A stretch of 64,000 nucleotides of DNA from Paralithodes platypus (GCA_032716605.1 CM064551.1:45842611-45906610); one strand, 5' to 3'; positions 22,217 through 33,670 are shown, counted from the first letter of the stretch. Program-made: numbers and translations. Notes: generated from the letters alone by a model not told the origin.

Positions 22217-23872
22217 GCCCCTGGGCCATGCAAAATCTCAGTCCTCTACCTCCCCTCCTTCCCCACTTTCCTCCTCTCCTTCAGTTATCACCTATTTTCC
22301 CTGTTATTCCCTTATTCTGAGGTATATTTTCGTGCTAACATTAGCGAGTTGCAAGCAGGGTGTTGTCATCACTGATGGCAAGCGAGTGCAAGAGAGAGAG
22401 AGAGAGTATCGATCGACTGTGTCTCAGTGGCCTTGGGGGAAATTGGCGGGAAAGCAGCTTGCCTCACCCATACATTATACAACTCGCGGGCTATATCTCC
22501 GTTTTTGACCATCCAAACGCTGTTTTCACTCATTTTATTGTTGTTTCAGGTTAATACCTTTATAATCAACACATAATAGGTGCATATGGATAAGTATTAA
22601 TGCTATTAATGGCACAATGAATATTTTAGTGACAGAAACACCTCAAATACGTCAGCACAGGGGGACGTTTCCAATTACCCCCATGCGCACTTGTTAGGTT
22701 AACTAGATATGTTTAAGTAATTTTAATGATTAGGCCTACTTAATAAATTACAGTACTATCCGAATCTAAAGAGCTCTTAAAGAACACAGGAAACACAATA
22801 ATAACGTATAGGCTATATCATAAAGTAAACACAAGCAAGATAAAGATATGATAAACCAAAGAAGTAAGCGAGAGAGAAGACTGGCTGGCCCGGGGGCCTT
22901 GCTTTACGTATTACTCATTTAAAATAGGCAGTGACAGTATTTCTTTCCTTGCTTGTGTTTACTGTATTATATGTACGATTTTCTGTGTTCCATGTGGTAT
23001 ATTATAGCTCTTAAGGTTCGGATATCACCTGTCATATTATCATTAGAAGTATTAAAACTTATTTATATTAATATAGGCCTAGCCTATTGTATATGGATTA
23101 TATATATATATATATATGGGCCTATTTAGGCTATAGGCTACATATGGAATATATGTCCACGACATAGCCTACTAATTCACGCCAAACACTATTACCATAT
23201 ACTGTACATGTAGGCTACTAAGTTATGTAAAGAGTAGCCTACGTCTACTTAGCACGTCGCATTAACCGAACCTATAATGCATAAATACGGTATTTAATCA
23301 AGATTACAAAGCATACAGAATACATAATTTGTAATACTGAAGGAAGTATTAGGCTAACCATTGCAGTAACGAAGCTATTATTCATATTTAGTTATAACAA
23401 ATCGTTTACTGTTGCAAATTATAATTGTAAGTTGATTATGATAACGGATATATGATACATTTATTCCCTTGAGAGAATATTCTTCCCATTCTTGCCTAAA
23501 GATATTGTAGGCTATTTGTACAAACTTGAAATTTCGCATTCACACCGTAGCCTACTTCTTGATTAAACCGTTTTCTCTCATCCCAATCTATTGAATATTA
23601 TACTGTGATGACATATATAATTAAGGATTGATCATTATTAAAGTATATTAATGCTTGCATATCATATATATAGTTATCACATTACTACTATTGCATGCAA
23701 CCCTTATTTATAGTTGCCGCAACAGGCGATGCGTCCCGTACGTTCGGGACGCAAAAGTTGCCCTATTCGGGTGACAAATGGGTCCCGAAAAAGTTGCTTG
23801 GGGCGCAAAAGTTGCTCCACGGAGCAACTTTTGTCACCGATCCGGGCAACTCGGGCATGTGTAACCGCGCCT
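21657..23872. mobile_element. PIF/Harbinger-like non-autonomous element
   Basis: It interrupts the 5' LTR, whose uninterrupted sequence is seen at 34195-34200. TAA flanks both ends (21654-21656 and 23873-23875), a 3-bp duplication typical of PIF/Harbinger. The left terminus AGGCGTGGTTACACATGCCC matches the reverse complement of the right terminus at 19 of 20 positions. Subterminal GCAACTTTTGTCACCG words are present at both ends. The 2216-bp interior has no transposase frame, and it contains a piggyBac-like MITE. Confidence 0.88.
22079..22698 (-). mobile_element. piggyBac-like MITE, copy 4
   Basis: 620 bp with TTAA at 22075-22078 and 22699-22702, orientation as copy 2. It lies inside the Harbinger-like element, which lies inside the gypsy LTR, giving a three-level nest. 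A poly(A) run of about 38 at 22174-22211 distinguishes it. The doubled ACTCTTAAGAGT palindrome is near its left edge. Confidence 0.85.
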
Positions 23873-25973
23873 TAAGCAGCTCCAAACCACACCTGCCTAT
23901 CCCTTCTAACCACTGACCTTTCCCCAACCTCGCGTATAAACTACCCCTCATGTCCTACACCTCTACCTACATGATGATGAACATGAATGCACCTTAATTT
24001 AATACACCCATGCCCTGTCCCTAGGTTGAGCCAATGCCAACCAGTTCAGACAGGCCTAAATCTATGTATGTTTTTTTCCATCCAAGAAGTAATATGTTAG
24101 TCTTGCCAGACTAAGTTTCTGAAGACCAACTGCCCCCATAAATCTATGTATGTTCTTCCATCCGAGAAGTAGTATGTTAAAACCCCATGTCTTAATTGAT
24201 AAGAAACTATGATACCCACGGGTACACCAGTGTATATATATAACCATCGTTCCTGTAAGACCTAGACAGAAATGACTGAAGATGTTAGCCACCATACAGT
24301 AACTCTAATTCTTACCCCAACCAGAGATTGTATATACAACCCTCTTTTACCATTGTCGCAACGCATTTTCACCAGGAAACAATACCGAAGCTACCCCTAC
24401 GAACTGCCGCTTTCTTTGGTGTATATGTCATAGAAAACGCAGTTCCCAGGAACAACTAGGTCAGCAAGAAATAGTGTCAGATTAACAGTGTCCATAACCA
24501 TCGTATTGACGAGTAATAATACACTATGTTTTTCTCTACTTTTATCCACAGTCAAGCACACACCTACAGTTAACCTCCTCTTCCCCACAGCCCCACAGTC
24601 CACATGATTCTATCCCTTCCAGACTCATATACCACCCCATATTGCTCATCCCCCGGTAGCGTTTGGCTAGCATACTTTCCCTGTCATTAACCCCCAAGCT
24701 ACGATACCAACTGTAGTCTAATGCCACCCCTACGCCCAGAGACCTTAGGGTCAAACTTCCACGTAGCCCCCTTAACCCTCTCCCTCTCGTTAACCCCCCA
24801 CGCTCCTCGACTCCTTTCCGACCTAGCCTCTCCACCATACCTCCTGAATATCCTTAATTTTTCCGTTGCTAACATTCTCAAACCTTTTGTATATATACTC
24901 CTATCCAGTCTACCTTCCCCCAGTAGGAAGGAACACCATTAGAACTTTACTAACCCTTTGCATGCCATCTATTCCCTCACAACCCATTCACAACGCTGTA
25001 CCAAATGATCGTCAGTGCGAGGCTAACTTCTATAGCCATACTTCCAGATAAATGTGGCAGAGTTAGCAACCCAGTCTCCACCACATCCAACAAACCATGC
25101 AATTAACAACCCAACCGATTAAACCAGCTAGTCAAGGCACCTTCGGTTTTGGTATTACGAACACCCACATCTGTCTCATAAACAGAGGGTTATTACAACA
25201 CTTGTGATATGGCAAGCCCCTAGCCACAGCCACCGGACGACCATCACAGAGAGAGGGCGCGCACCTACCCCTTTTTACCCACCTGAGGAGGGAGACCCCC
25301 ACCCCTGCGGAGGTATACCTGACCCCTGTTTTGACTTCCGGGTCATTGCCAGGTAGCACAGGAATTCTTCCTATCAATGAACTAACCATGCATGACTAAC
25401 ACCTTTACTAACCTCTATTAACCCACAATAACCCATTAACCTTTCTTGCATACTCTGATAACCAAATTAGCACCTCAGCTATACCATAGAACGAAGACTG
25501 AACAATCTAAGAGAGACGCTCCTATCACAGCTGTCCCAGTCCTCCTCGCAAAGTAGATCCAGTCTCTCTCCCCTAAATACTTCCAGTATAGCCAAAATAG
25601 TACCTCTTACTAAGGCTCAGTTATATCACATTATGAAGGCTCCATATAGCCATGTGCCACAACAGTAATCACCACCTTACCTAGTTCCCGTATCCATTGA
25701 GAGCTTAAATAAATCCATAAGAACTCGAGATCCCTATGGCCTACAGGGTCCAAAACCGAGCCTATAAACCAAGCTCCAGCCCCCAGTAAAATCAGTTGAA
25801 AGATAGACACCAACCAGTGGCTGGCCCCCTTAAGTTGACCTCTAGCTCTGCCCTTGTGTTGTTCCTGAGAATTGAGTTCCAGAGCCGGCAGACTCCGTGG
25901 CAGATTGAGATAGAAGCATCTGTCCACGTACAAGAAATCTACATGCACCTTATAACCTTCACAAACCAGTGGG

Positions 25974-25980
25974 TATATAA
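25974..25980 (+). promoter_or_regulatory. TATA box of the gypsy A LTR
   Basis: TATATAA in GC-balanced surroundings, about 890 bp before the LTR end and about 740 bp upstream of the AATAAA. The same box is conserved on the - strand of the solo LTR (around 11514-11521). Position fits the U3/R boundary; the start site itself is not visible. Confidence 0.5.
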
Positions 25981-26715
25981 GTGTGTAGCCAGCAACGATC
26001 GCCAAGAGATCCGTCTTGAGAACTTCCTACATATGGACCCCCTGGACGGCCGCGGAACCAGTCGTTAGCCCCCAACATCACGGACGCAAGATAACCAGGA
26101 CCAGACCAATCAAATACTACCCAAGATTCACTCTATCAGTACTACAGTGTTACAGTACTATTTAAAGACTCACTTATTCATATTTCTATGAAGTGGCTAT
26201 ATCTTTGCCCCAGTATAATTCATATATAACCATTCCATTAGGAAGTGCTAAGCGTATCAGTGTTTATTAATTAACAGGCGATATTAACTCTCGTAATTAC
26301 CCATATATCTAGATATTATTACATAGAAGTAAAACCCTAGTGATATCTAATGTTCGCCCACTGATTTGCGTTCTACGTGTTTCTGCTATAAGAATATAAA
26401 ACTTAGATCAGTACCCCCTGAGGTTACTAGAATTCCCGTGCTCTAAAATACGCGTGTCTAATATAGTCTGTGAACTACTACTTGTGCACCAGAGCTACCA
26501 GTAATAAATCTAAATAGTGTAATTGAATCTATAAGTAACATTGATGGTCTCCAGTATAAACTTGCGAACAAAGCCAGTGATCAGAAGATTAATACCTGAA
26601 CGTTGGAAGTGGGAGACTAGGCTCCATCCAGATCCACTTAATGCTAGTTGTTCAATTCTATCATTTGTCTTGTACGAGTGTTCATACCTTCTTATGCTTC
26701 CTATTAACCATCATC

Positions 26716-26721
26716 AATAAA
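26716..26721 (+). terminator. Polyadenylation signal of gypsy A LTR
   Basis: AATAAA about 140 bp before the LTR end, followed by T- and GT-rich sequence (GTGTCTTGTTACCGTGTG), as expected for a cleavage/polyadenylation site in R/U5. Confidence 0.5.
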
Positions 26722-26862
26722 CGTGATCGTGTGTCTTGTTACCGTGTGTTTAATTTGTGTTCTCTATTCCTCATACCTTGTTTTGTGCATGCAGCCTTAT
26801 ATACCCAGTCAGTTAGAACTCACATTACCCAAGTTAATCCTGTAGAAAAACAGGGCATAACA

Positions 26863-26882
26863 TTGGCGACAGCGGTGGTTCC
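26863..26882 (+). other. Primer-binding-type site of gypsy A
   Basis: Directly after the LTR end one T precedes TGGCGACAGCGGTGG. The leading TGG complements the CCA end of a tRNA. I cannot name the tRNA with confidence. Gypsy B has TGGTGGCAGCG at the same place. Confidence 0.6.
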
Positions 26883-26943
26883 TGATTCGGATAAAAGGTT
26901 GCATTGCATTGCAAGTTTGGAACAGCCAGAACACGATAACATC

Positions 26944-27918
26944 ATGGCGCACCGTTCTCAGATCCCCATCCCACATTATGATGGGGAAACTTACGAGATC
27001 GAAACGTTCATGGACATAGTGAAACCCGTACTTGACCTAGTTTATACCACGGACGCAGAAAAGATAGCCGTGACATTAACGCACCTGGGAAAAGCCGTTT
27101 CCCTGGTTGCCTACCAAGTGCACCCTGCTCTCACATGGGACGAATTTCGCCCAATAGTGATAGAAGCCATTAAGCCTTCGTTGGGCGTTTTCGTGGCCCA
27201 CACCCGTATCCAAGACACTAAATTCGAAGGCGATCTAGATGCCACAGTGAATAAGATCTCCCAACATATAAAAGTGTCTTTCCCCACATTGACCAGAATC
27301 CAGAAAGAGCAGCAGATTCTGGTCAACCTTGTATCAATATTGCCCTCACCAGTAAAAGATCATTTCCGTGTGCACGATTTCGTCGGATATCAAAAAGATC
27401 TCATCACGATCCGACGTATTTTGGCCGTGCGCACAGAAGCACCCACCCAAATCGCTGTAATAAAGTGGTTTCCCACGCACCCGCAGCACCTCGACCACCA
27501 AAACCCCAAGGCCCAAACCTTCAACTCCAAGAATGCCTACCCATCCTCATCCTTCCACAACAGACCGACCTACCCTTCCGGCAAGCCCCAACCCAGTAGG
27601 CCCCGGTTCCAACCTACCCAGCCACGCAGAATCTTCAACCGGAACAAAACCTACAACACCTACCAAAGTAAAAACCCTACATTAGTAATTATCAACCCCT
27701 ATGATTTCCCTGCCTGTAGTGCTCAGTGTGCCCTCCATCAAATTCGTGACTCTGCCAAACCTCGCCCCTTTACTCCTCGCATTTCTGTAAATGAAGAGGA
27801 GTTGGGACAAGAGGAAGAAATGGAGGAAATGCACACCGGAGAAATAGCCCCTATCATGACCTCAGACGATACCGAGGAAACCCTGGAGGGGGTAGATACC
27901 GACTCCCAGGATTTTTAA
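26944..27918 (+). CDS. gag: Gag-like protein of gypsy A
   Basis: A 324-residue frame. I chose the ATG at 26944, which lies after the LTR and primer site, because the same frame upstream would start inside the LTR. The protein starts MAHRSQIPIPHYDG. Residues ~10-180 form a helical capsid-like region resembling the Gag of gypsy B (for example GDLDATVNKISQ against GNLDATISQLNQ, and SVRDHF-type motifs). Then comes a Pro/Arg-rich basic segment (SRPRFQPTQPRR) that could bind RNA, then a strongly acidic tail (EEELGQEEEMEEM). No CCHC zinc knuckle is visible. It is intact in this copy. Confidence 0.82.
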   Translation: MAHRSQIPIPHYDGETYEIETFMDIVKPVLDLVYTTDAEKIAVTLTHLGKAVSLVAYQVHPALTWDEFRPIVIEAIKPSLGVFVAHTRIQDTKFEGDLDATVNKISQHIKVSFPTLTRIQKEQQILVNLVSILPSPVKDHFRVHDFVGYQKDLITIRRILAVRTEAPTQIAVIKWFPTHPQHLDHQNPKAQTFNSKNAYPSSSFHNRPTYPSGKPQPSRPRFQPTQPRRIFNRNKTYNTYQSKNPTLVIINPYDFPACSAQCALHQIRDSAKPRPFTPRISVNEEELGQEEEMEEMHTGEIAPIMTSDDTEETLEGVDTDSQDF

Positions 27919-27935
27919 AGTACCCCCCGCCCACG

Positions 27936-29162
27936 ATGGCCTCGGCGGGGGATGCCATAACTGACCGCACTGCCCCCATTTATTACATGGCCAAAATCAA
28001 GGACATTCCTGTCCGCTTGTTAATCGACACGGGAGCTGCCAAGTCATGTTTGTTCAAGTCTTATTATGATCAACACCACCGACTATTTGGCCCCTTGTTA
28101 CCTACCAAATCAGAACTAATCTCAGCTGCTGATACCTACTTAAATCTCCTAGGAGACACTTTGCCCCTGTCAGTAACTACTCCTGCCCCCCATGCTCGTT
28201 GTTATCACACGTTCACAGTATTTTCCTCCCACTGTAAACATTACGATGGTTTCCTTGGACTTGACCTCCTTCAAAAACTCCAGGCCCAGGTTGACTGCGG
28301 CCACAGGCTTATCTCATTCAAAAAAAAAATCCAACCCAAAGCCTCTGACAAACCAATCACGCAGAAACCTATTCACAAAAAGAAAAAACACCTCCCCCCT
28401 CAACAAACTCTGAGTCAGGGTTACCAAGTTGCACCTAGCACTAAGGTAACTCCTTGCCCCAAGTTCTCTCAAAATATCACTCATTTCGTTGAAAAAATGC
28501 CTCAACAAACGAAAGAAGACAAGTCCAAGCAACTCCCTCTCGGTAATCCCCCCAATTCTCCTAACTCTGTCCAGGATCAATCCTCCCATGTTTCCAGGAC
28601 AGACTCTGATGTATGTAAAAACCATTCTATCAAATATTTATGTACACGTGTTTCCAGGGAAAATGCCGACCTATGTACCCAACAATGTTTCCCCCATGCC
28701 CCCAGAAATGTTCAGCTATCCCACAACCAACAAAATTCCCCTTGTGACAGTTTTCCGTCAGTAGCTCCCTTCCACCCCCACACAATTCACACCCCTAGAA
28801 AACTTCAAAACCCCACACTTGACTCGCCCTCTCATGACAGACAAACCCACCAATCCCAGATAACCTCTAAACAAACCGTGACTGCCGCCGAAAAAATTCC
28901 CCAAATTCGTCCTGTTAACAACCACAAATCAATACATCAGTCCTCCACCAATAACCCATGTTCTATACCTCACTCTTCCCCCACCAACCCTCCGCAGTCC
29001 CACCAACAAATTCCGTTTTCTAAATCAATCACACCTCACCACGCTGATCCTCCCACACGCGCCGTTAATCCCCCCCTCACGCGTGACCCCCACCAAAGTG
29101 ATCTCCCCCCCCCTTATGTGTACCGAGCACCTGCTCACCAGTCGATCCCCCACCATCATTAG
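27936..29162 (+). CDS. Aspartic protease with Pro/Gln-rich extension, gypsy A
   Basis: The frame begins 17 bp after the gag stop, in a different frame. Residues ~20-140 are a retropepsin-like protease: active-site motif LLIDTGAAKSCL and later GFLGLDLLQKL. A long low-complexity stretch rich in Pro, Gln, Ser, Thr and His follows (residues ~150-408), starting with a Lys-rich patch (KKKKH). In gypsy B the protease is followed much sooner by the RT lead-in, so this extension is family-specific. A frame change near 29100-29160 separates it from the RT lead-in, so Pol cannot be read continuously here. Confidence 0.75.
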   Translation: MASAGDAITDRTAPIYYMAKIKDIPVRLLIDTGAAKSCLFKSYYDQHHRLFGPLLPTKSELISAADTYLNLLGDTLPLSVTTPAPHARCYHTFTVFSSHCKHYDGFLGLDLLQKLQAQVDCGHRLISFKKKIQPKASDKPITQKPIHKKKKHLPPQQTLSQGYQVAPSTKVTPCPKFSQNITHFVEKMPQQTKEDKSKQLPLGNPPNSPNSVQDQSSHVSRTDSDVCKNHSIKYLCTRVSRENADLCTQQCFPHAPRNVQLSHNQQNSPCDSFPSVAPFHPHTIHTPRKLQNPTLDSPSHDRQTHQSQITSKQTVTAAEKIPQIRPVNNHKSIHQSSTNNPCSIPHSSPTNPPQSHQQIPFSKSITPHHADPPTRAVNPPLTRDPHQSDLPPPYVYRAPAHQSIPHHH

Positions 29163-29511
29163 CCCAGCTGTAGTTCAAGATAAATGTCAAAATCCCCCCC
29201 GCCATCGAAAATGGGTTAACCTTCGACCCATACCCCAAACTCACATGATATTTTCCCCCACTACCACGTCCACCAACCCCAATCGTTGCCTCTTACAACC
29301 CGCCATCATTTCCGCTCGCATCAACCACATTCTCGTGGCAAATATCTCTGAAGAATCCCTGACATTACCAAAATGCCTCATCATAGGAGACCTCGAAACT
29401 TTTGATGACCTCCCCATAGATTCCAATGACACCCCTACCAGCCTCAAATTGCCCCCTCTCCCGGACACATTATCCGACCACCAAAACACAGCATGTACGA
29501 ACTATTGCTAG
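29163..29511 (+). pseudogene. Protease-RT linker, shifted frame, gypsy A
   Basis: In the frame ending at 29511 the sequence reads ARINHILVANISEESLTLPK and ETFDDLPIDS. This corresponds to NQVKIANISDHLLTLPK in gypsy B just before RT. Upstream protease and downstream RT lie in another frame, so at least two frame changes bracket this segment. I describe these as breaks in this copy. Confidence 0.65.
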
Positions 29512-30440
29512 AGTTCAGTGACGTGTTTGCCCAACAACCCACTGAAATCGGACAGACCGATGTGGAACAACACATCATTAACACCACAGGCCCCCCCATA
29601 AGACAACCATCCCGTAGAAAAAATCCCATACAACGCCAGGAAGAGGAACGCCAAGTCCAAGAGATGTTAGAGGCCGGAATTGCCACCCCGTCCATTAGCC
29701 CCTGGTCTTCCCCTGTTGTCCTAGTAAAAAACAAAGATGGGTCAACCCGTTTTTGCGTCGATTACAGGAGATTGAATGACGTAACCATTAAGGACGCTAC
29801 GCCATTACCCAGGATAGACGATTCCCTTGACTCCCTATACGGCTCCAGGTGGTTCACTACCCTCGACTTGCAAGCAGGGTATTGGCAAGTGCCTATCAAG
29901 GCAGAGGACCAAGAAAAAACAGCATTTTCCACTAGTGGTGGCCACCACAACAAATTTAACGTCCTACCTTTTGGCCTCTGTAACGGACCCGCCACTTTCT
30001 CCCGTTTGATGGAAGCGGTATTACATGGTCTGACCTGGGAAACCTGCCTAGCGTATCTAGACGATATTATTGTGTACTCACAAACCTGGGAAGAACACCT
30101 CCTCAGGTTGAGACAAGTTCTTCAAAGAATCAGAGCCGCCGGGTTGAAATTAAAACCCTCAAAGTGCGAGATTGCACGAAATAAGGTAGATTTCCTCGGC
30201 CACGTAATACCTGAACATGGTATTGCACCAGACCCAAAGAAACTTCAAGCCATACAAAACCAACCCCCACCCACCACCGTTAAAGGAGTACGTTCTTTTC
30301 TAGGTTTAGCCACATACTACAGACGTTTCGTCCCACACTTTGCCACAATAGCCAGACCCCTCCACCAACTCACCCACAAGGACACCACATTCACCTGGAC
30401 ACCTGAAAGAGACCTCGCTTTTAACACTTTGAAACAATAG
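29493..30440 (+). pseudogene. pol: Reverse transcriptase domain, gypsy A
   Basis: Typical Ty3/gypsy RT. Motifs in order are SSPVVLVKNKDGSTRFCVDY, RRLNDVTIKDATPLPR, FTTLDLQAGYWQV (first catalytic Asp), LPFGLCNGPATFSRLM and YLDDIIVYS (catalytic Asp pair), followed by the thumb-connection FLGHVIPEHGI and GVRSFLGLATYYRRF. The domain itself is complete. The frame ends at a TAG (about 30438) exactly where RNase H should continue in the same frame, so a single nonsense change disables it. It catalyses first- and second-strand cDNA synthesis in the virus-like particle. Confidence 0.85.
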
Positions 30441-30896
30441 CTAATCCAAGCCCCTATTGTCGCTTTTCCTGATTACCATAAACCTTTCCGTCTTTATACC
30501 GACGTATCTCTGTACGCCATTGGTGCAGTTTTAGCTCAAGTAAGAGACGGAGAGGAACATGTGATAGCGTATGCCAGCTCCTCACTCAACCAAGCACAAC
30601 AGAATTATGCAGCCACCAAGAGAGAGTGCTTAGGGATCATTTGGGCACTCAGCCACTTCAGGTCATTTGTGTTGGGCGCAAAACTCGATATAATAACCGA
30701 CCATCAATCTTTGCAATGGTTGCGTAAGTGCGAAACCAACTCAGCCATCTTGGTACGTTGGAGGGAGACACTAGAGGACTACGATTTTACAATACAGTAT
30801 CGTCCAGGTAAACTTCACACCAATGCAGACGCCCTGTCAAGTTTGCCAGTACCAAAAGACACCCCCCACCAACCTAGCCGCCTTACAAAACACTGA
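30441..30896 (+). pseudogene. RNase H domain, gypsy A
   Basis: Continues in frame after the TAG. It reads FRLYTDVSLYAIGAVLAQ, ASSSLNQAQQNYAATKRE, ECLGIIWALSHFRSFV, IITDHQSLQWL, WRETLEDYDF and ending NADALSSLPVPK. The Asp (YTDVS), Glu (RECLG), Asp (ITDHQ) and Asp (NADAL) catalytic positions are all present. Only the upstream TAG separates it from RT. Confidence 0.83.
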
Positions 30897-32090
30897 GCTC
30901 TTATCTACCCCCATCCACCAACATAATTCCCCCCCAGCCCCCTCACTAATTCAATCTTGGGAAACAAGAATCAGACCACCCTGGATACCGTTAAATGTCT
31001 TCAGGAAACTGACTCGCTGGGGAGATCAACTTGCCACAGACTCCGGTCACATAGTCCTAGACCCCACCATTGCCCACGACTACATGATTGCCATCCACGA
31101 GGGAAACGGCATACACCTTGGACAAAAGAAGATGTTAAAAATCTTCGCAGATCAATACTGGACCCCCAAGCCCTCCAAGATTGCACAACGCGTGACAGAA
31201 TCCTGCAAACCTTGTTTATTGGGGAAGGATAGCTCACGCACCCCAGGCCCAGCTGGTACCATTTCGGCCAACAAACCGTTCCAAGTCCTATCCCTCGACA
31301 TCATGGGCCGGTTTCCTTCTTACGCTGGCAACCGCTATATCGTCACATTTGTTGACGTATATTCAAAATATTTAATAGCCTGTCCAGTTAAAGACCACAC
31401 AGCCACCTCCGTCGCCACACTGCTTGCCACAGAAGTGTTCCCTATATTCGGCCTTCCCCTTGCTCTTCTATCCGACAATGCCCCCGAATTTAGTGGACAC
31501 GTTTGGCACCAGTTCACCCAACAATGCGGTATTAAGATCAAACACTCATCCCCGTACTGGCCTCAAGGAAATTATATATGCGAACGCAGCCATCGCACCA
31601 TCAACAACCAGTTACGTACCAAAATGATTGCTCTTAACACCTCAGACTGGCCATCACAAATAAAGATGATACAATGGGGCATGAACACCTGTCCCCGAGA
31701 AGACGGTATTTCCCCTCATGAACGTGTTTACGGCGTACCCCCCCTGTTACTGCCGTTCCACCATCACGCTCACCTCCCCTCCAACACCTCCACAATTGAC
31801 CCATTGCAACATCTGCAAAACACCCTCCATACCGCCCAAACCTGTCAAGACACCAAAACTGATAACCCCGATGATAAAAACCCTTTCGCCATCCATGACA
31901 CCGTAATGGTAGCCAACCTCCCTGTCACCAACAAATTAGGCCCTCGCTATGTCGGCCCCTACACCATCATACAAGTCCCAAATGCCTATCAAGTCACCAT
32001 TGATTATCACGGCGTGACTCGCACGTTCCGAACTAGATTCGTCCGAGCTTTTAAACCTCTAAAACCAAAAGACATTACCCCACCCCACAC
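30823..32090 (+). CDS. Integrase, gypsy A
   Basis: Part of a 682-codon frame (30823-32871) that overlaps the RNase H end in another frame. The N-terminal zinc-binding HHCC module has H92, H98, C128 and C131. The catalytic core is D159 (SLDIMG), D218 (LLSDNAPEF) and E254 (CERSHR), giving D-x58-D-x35-E. A C-terminal domain follows (LGPRYVGPYTIIQVPNAYQV). All key residues are present. The frame change relative to RNase H means integrase would need a frameshift in this copy or reflects an indel. Homologous to the integrase of gypsy B. Confidence 0.85.
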
Positions 32091-33670
32091 GTCCGACCCT
32101 GAATTCAACACCCCTACTACCCCTCCCACTCAGGCTATGAATATTCCCCTACAAACCCCTAAGGGCCTAAACCCTCCAGCACCGAACCGGCCGATCATTC
32201 CTCAACATACCCCCCAAACTAACCTCCACAAACCCCAAGCCCCCACTATCACACCTTCCTCCACCATGACCCCTTCCTTCACTTCTGATAGTCAAGTACC
32301 TCCCCAACCTATCCAAGTACGAAAACCTCCACCCACAACCCCGACCACAACGGAAACCCTCCCGTCTAGCCCTGACGTACCTCCACCAGGCACCACAGTG
32401 AGAAAACCACCACCCCCACCCAAAACCAAGTACAGACCCAACCGCACCACACAATCTACCTCAGTAACCTCACGCTACAACTTACGCCCACAACTAAAAT
32501 CTTTTAAAACCTCCAGAAAACACACCCTGCTAACCAAGTTCCGTAGGGCTGCCAGACCACTATCCTCCTCCTCCTCTTCTTCTTCGTCGAATTCTCCTCC
32601 ACAAAGGGAAAGAAGACGAATAATCACAAGTAAACACCATAACCCCTCTAACTATATTCCAAAAATAACAACCCCCACCCTCCCACGAAAGAACATACCT
32701 TCCCCTTCAACCTCATCCCCTCTCAACCCCCACCCCATCACCCCGAATGACCTGCTAGATCTACCCCCCACCAAACTCCCACAAAACCGCCTATTTCCAC
32801 CACCATCAAATCACCGACCCCACCAAAGAACACACCCAACACATGTTCCTACCCCCAAACCTCCCAATTAAACCTCCACTCCCTACCCACCCGTCTAGCC
32901 CCCCCCCCCCCCCCCCCCCCCCCCCCGCATCCACCCCTTTCCCCTCCACTATCCCTGCGACCCCACCCACGCATCAACCAACCTCATCATCTCATCAAAC
33001 CCCCAACCAACCAACCCCTAAAAAGTACACTATGCCAACGACCAACCCCTCCTCTCACACCACGTCTAACACACAACTAACTCCTAACCAAAGCCCCTCC
33101 AAACTGACGTACCTGACCTCCACACCCCCACTTGAATCATCCCACAAAGTCGCCCCTGAGAGAACCCCCATACATACCCCCACCAAATCCTCTCCCATTC
33201 CGCCTACCACCCTCACTCGACAAAAACCTCCACACGCACCTACCTCTCAAATAACCCCTTACCTCACCCCCCCTAAATGCTCTCCACCTGTAAAGCATTC
33301 TTCCCCTCAATATAAAACATCGTCGAGCGACTCAAGTCCCACTACAAACATCTACCTTCCCACCAGGACCTCCAAAGGTAGAATCATCAACAGACCCATC
33401 AGATTTGAAGACAATTATATAAAAACAACACCCCATTCTTACACTAAAGACCCAAGCCACACAACACACACACACCCCCTCTTTCTCACACACCTCCATC
33501 ACGCACCTTACCTAAACCGATATTGCACATTGCCTCCATATATTTTCCCAGCCTGCAACACCACCCAAGAAAACCCCAAAAACCCCAGACTCATATCCCC
33601 CCTTCACCCCCAGCTCCGTTTTCACGCGTTAGACCCTCCCCTTCAGTTATTAACCCATTCACCACACTGA
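32091..33670 (+). other. C/A-rich low-complexity 3' region, Pro/Thr/Ser frames
   Basis: The integrase frame continues to 32871 and an overlapping frame runs 32843-33670. Both are almost entirely Pro, Thr, Ser, His and Asn, with runs such as SSSSSSSSS near 32565-32590 and a 28-C tract at 32899-32926. G is strongly depleted on the + strand. Open frames here may result from composition rather than selection. It could be a disordered integrase tail. Near the end, STKGRI-like RTSKGRIINRPIRF is the only protein-like block. Confidence 0.45.

Larger units (their letters stand above)
21504..26862 (+). repeat. 5' LTR of gypsy A (with nested insertion)
   Basis: It begins TAAAATGCCCCAGAACGAG, as do the 3' LTR (34044) and the solo LTR (14161), and ends GGGCATAACA directly before the primer-binding-type sequence. 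It is about 3140 bp after removing the Harbinger-like element and its extra TAA. A TATATAA box lies at 25974-25980 and an AATAAA at 26716-26721, suggesting that U3 is about 4.4 kb with the insert and that R/U5 occupies the last ~0.85 kb. A ~45-bp block around ATCTATGTATG is repeated near 24058 and 24139. Confidence 0.88.

Noticed and set aside
26641..26943. Longer Gag starting at 26641
   Set aside because: That part of the frame lies inside the LTR and primer site. The ATG at 26944 gives a product aligning with the Gag of gypsy B from its first residues.
32843..33670. An envelope gene in gypsy A
   Set aside because: There is no signal peptide, membrane segment or Cys pattern; the frame is Pro/Thr/Ser low complexity.
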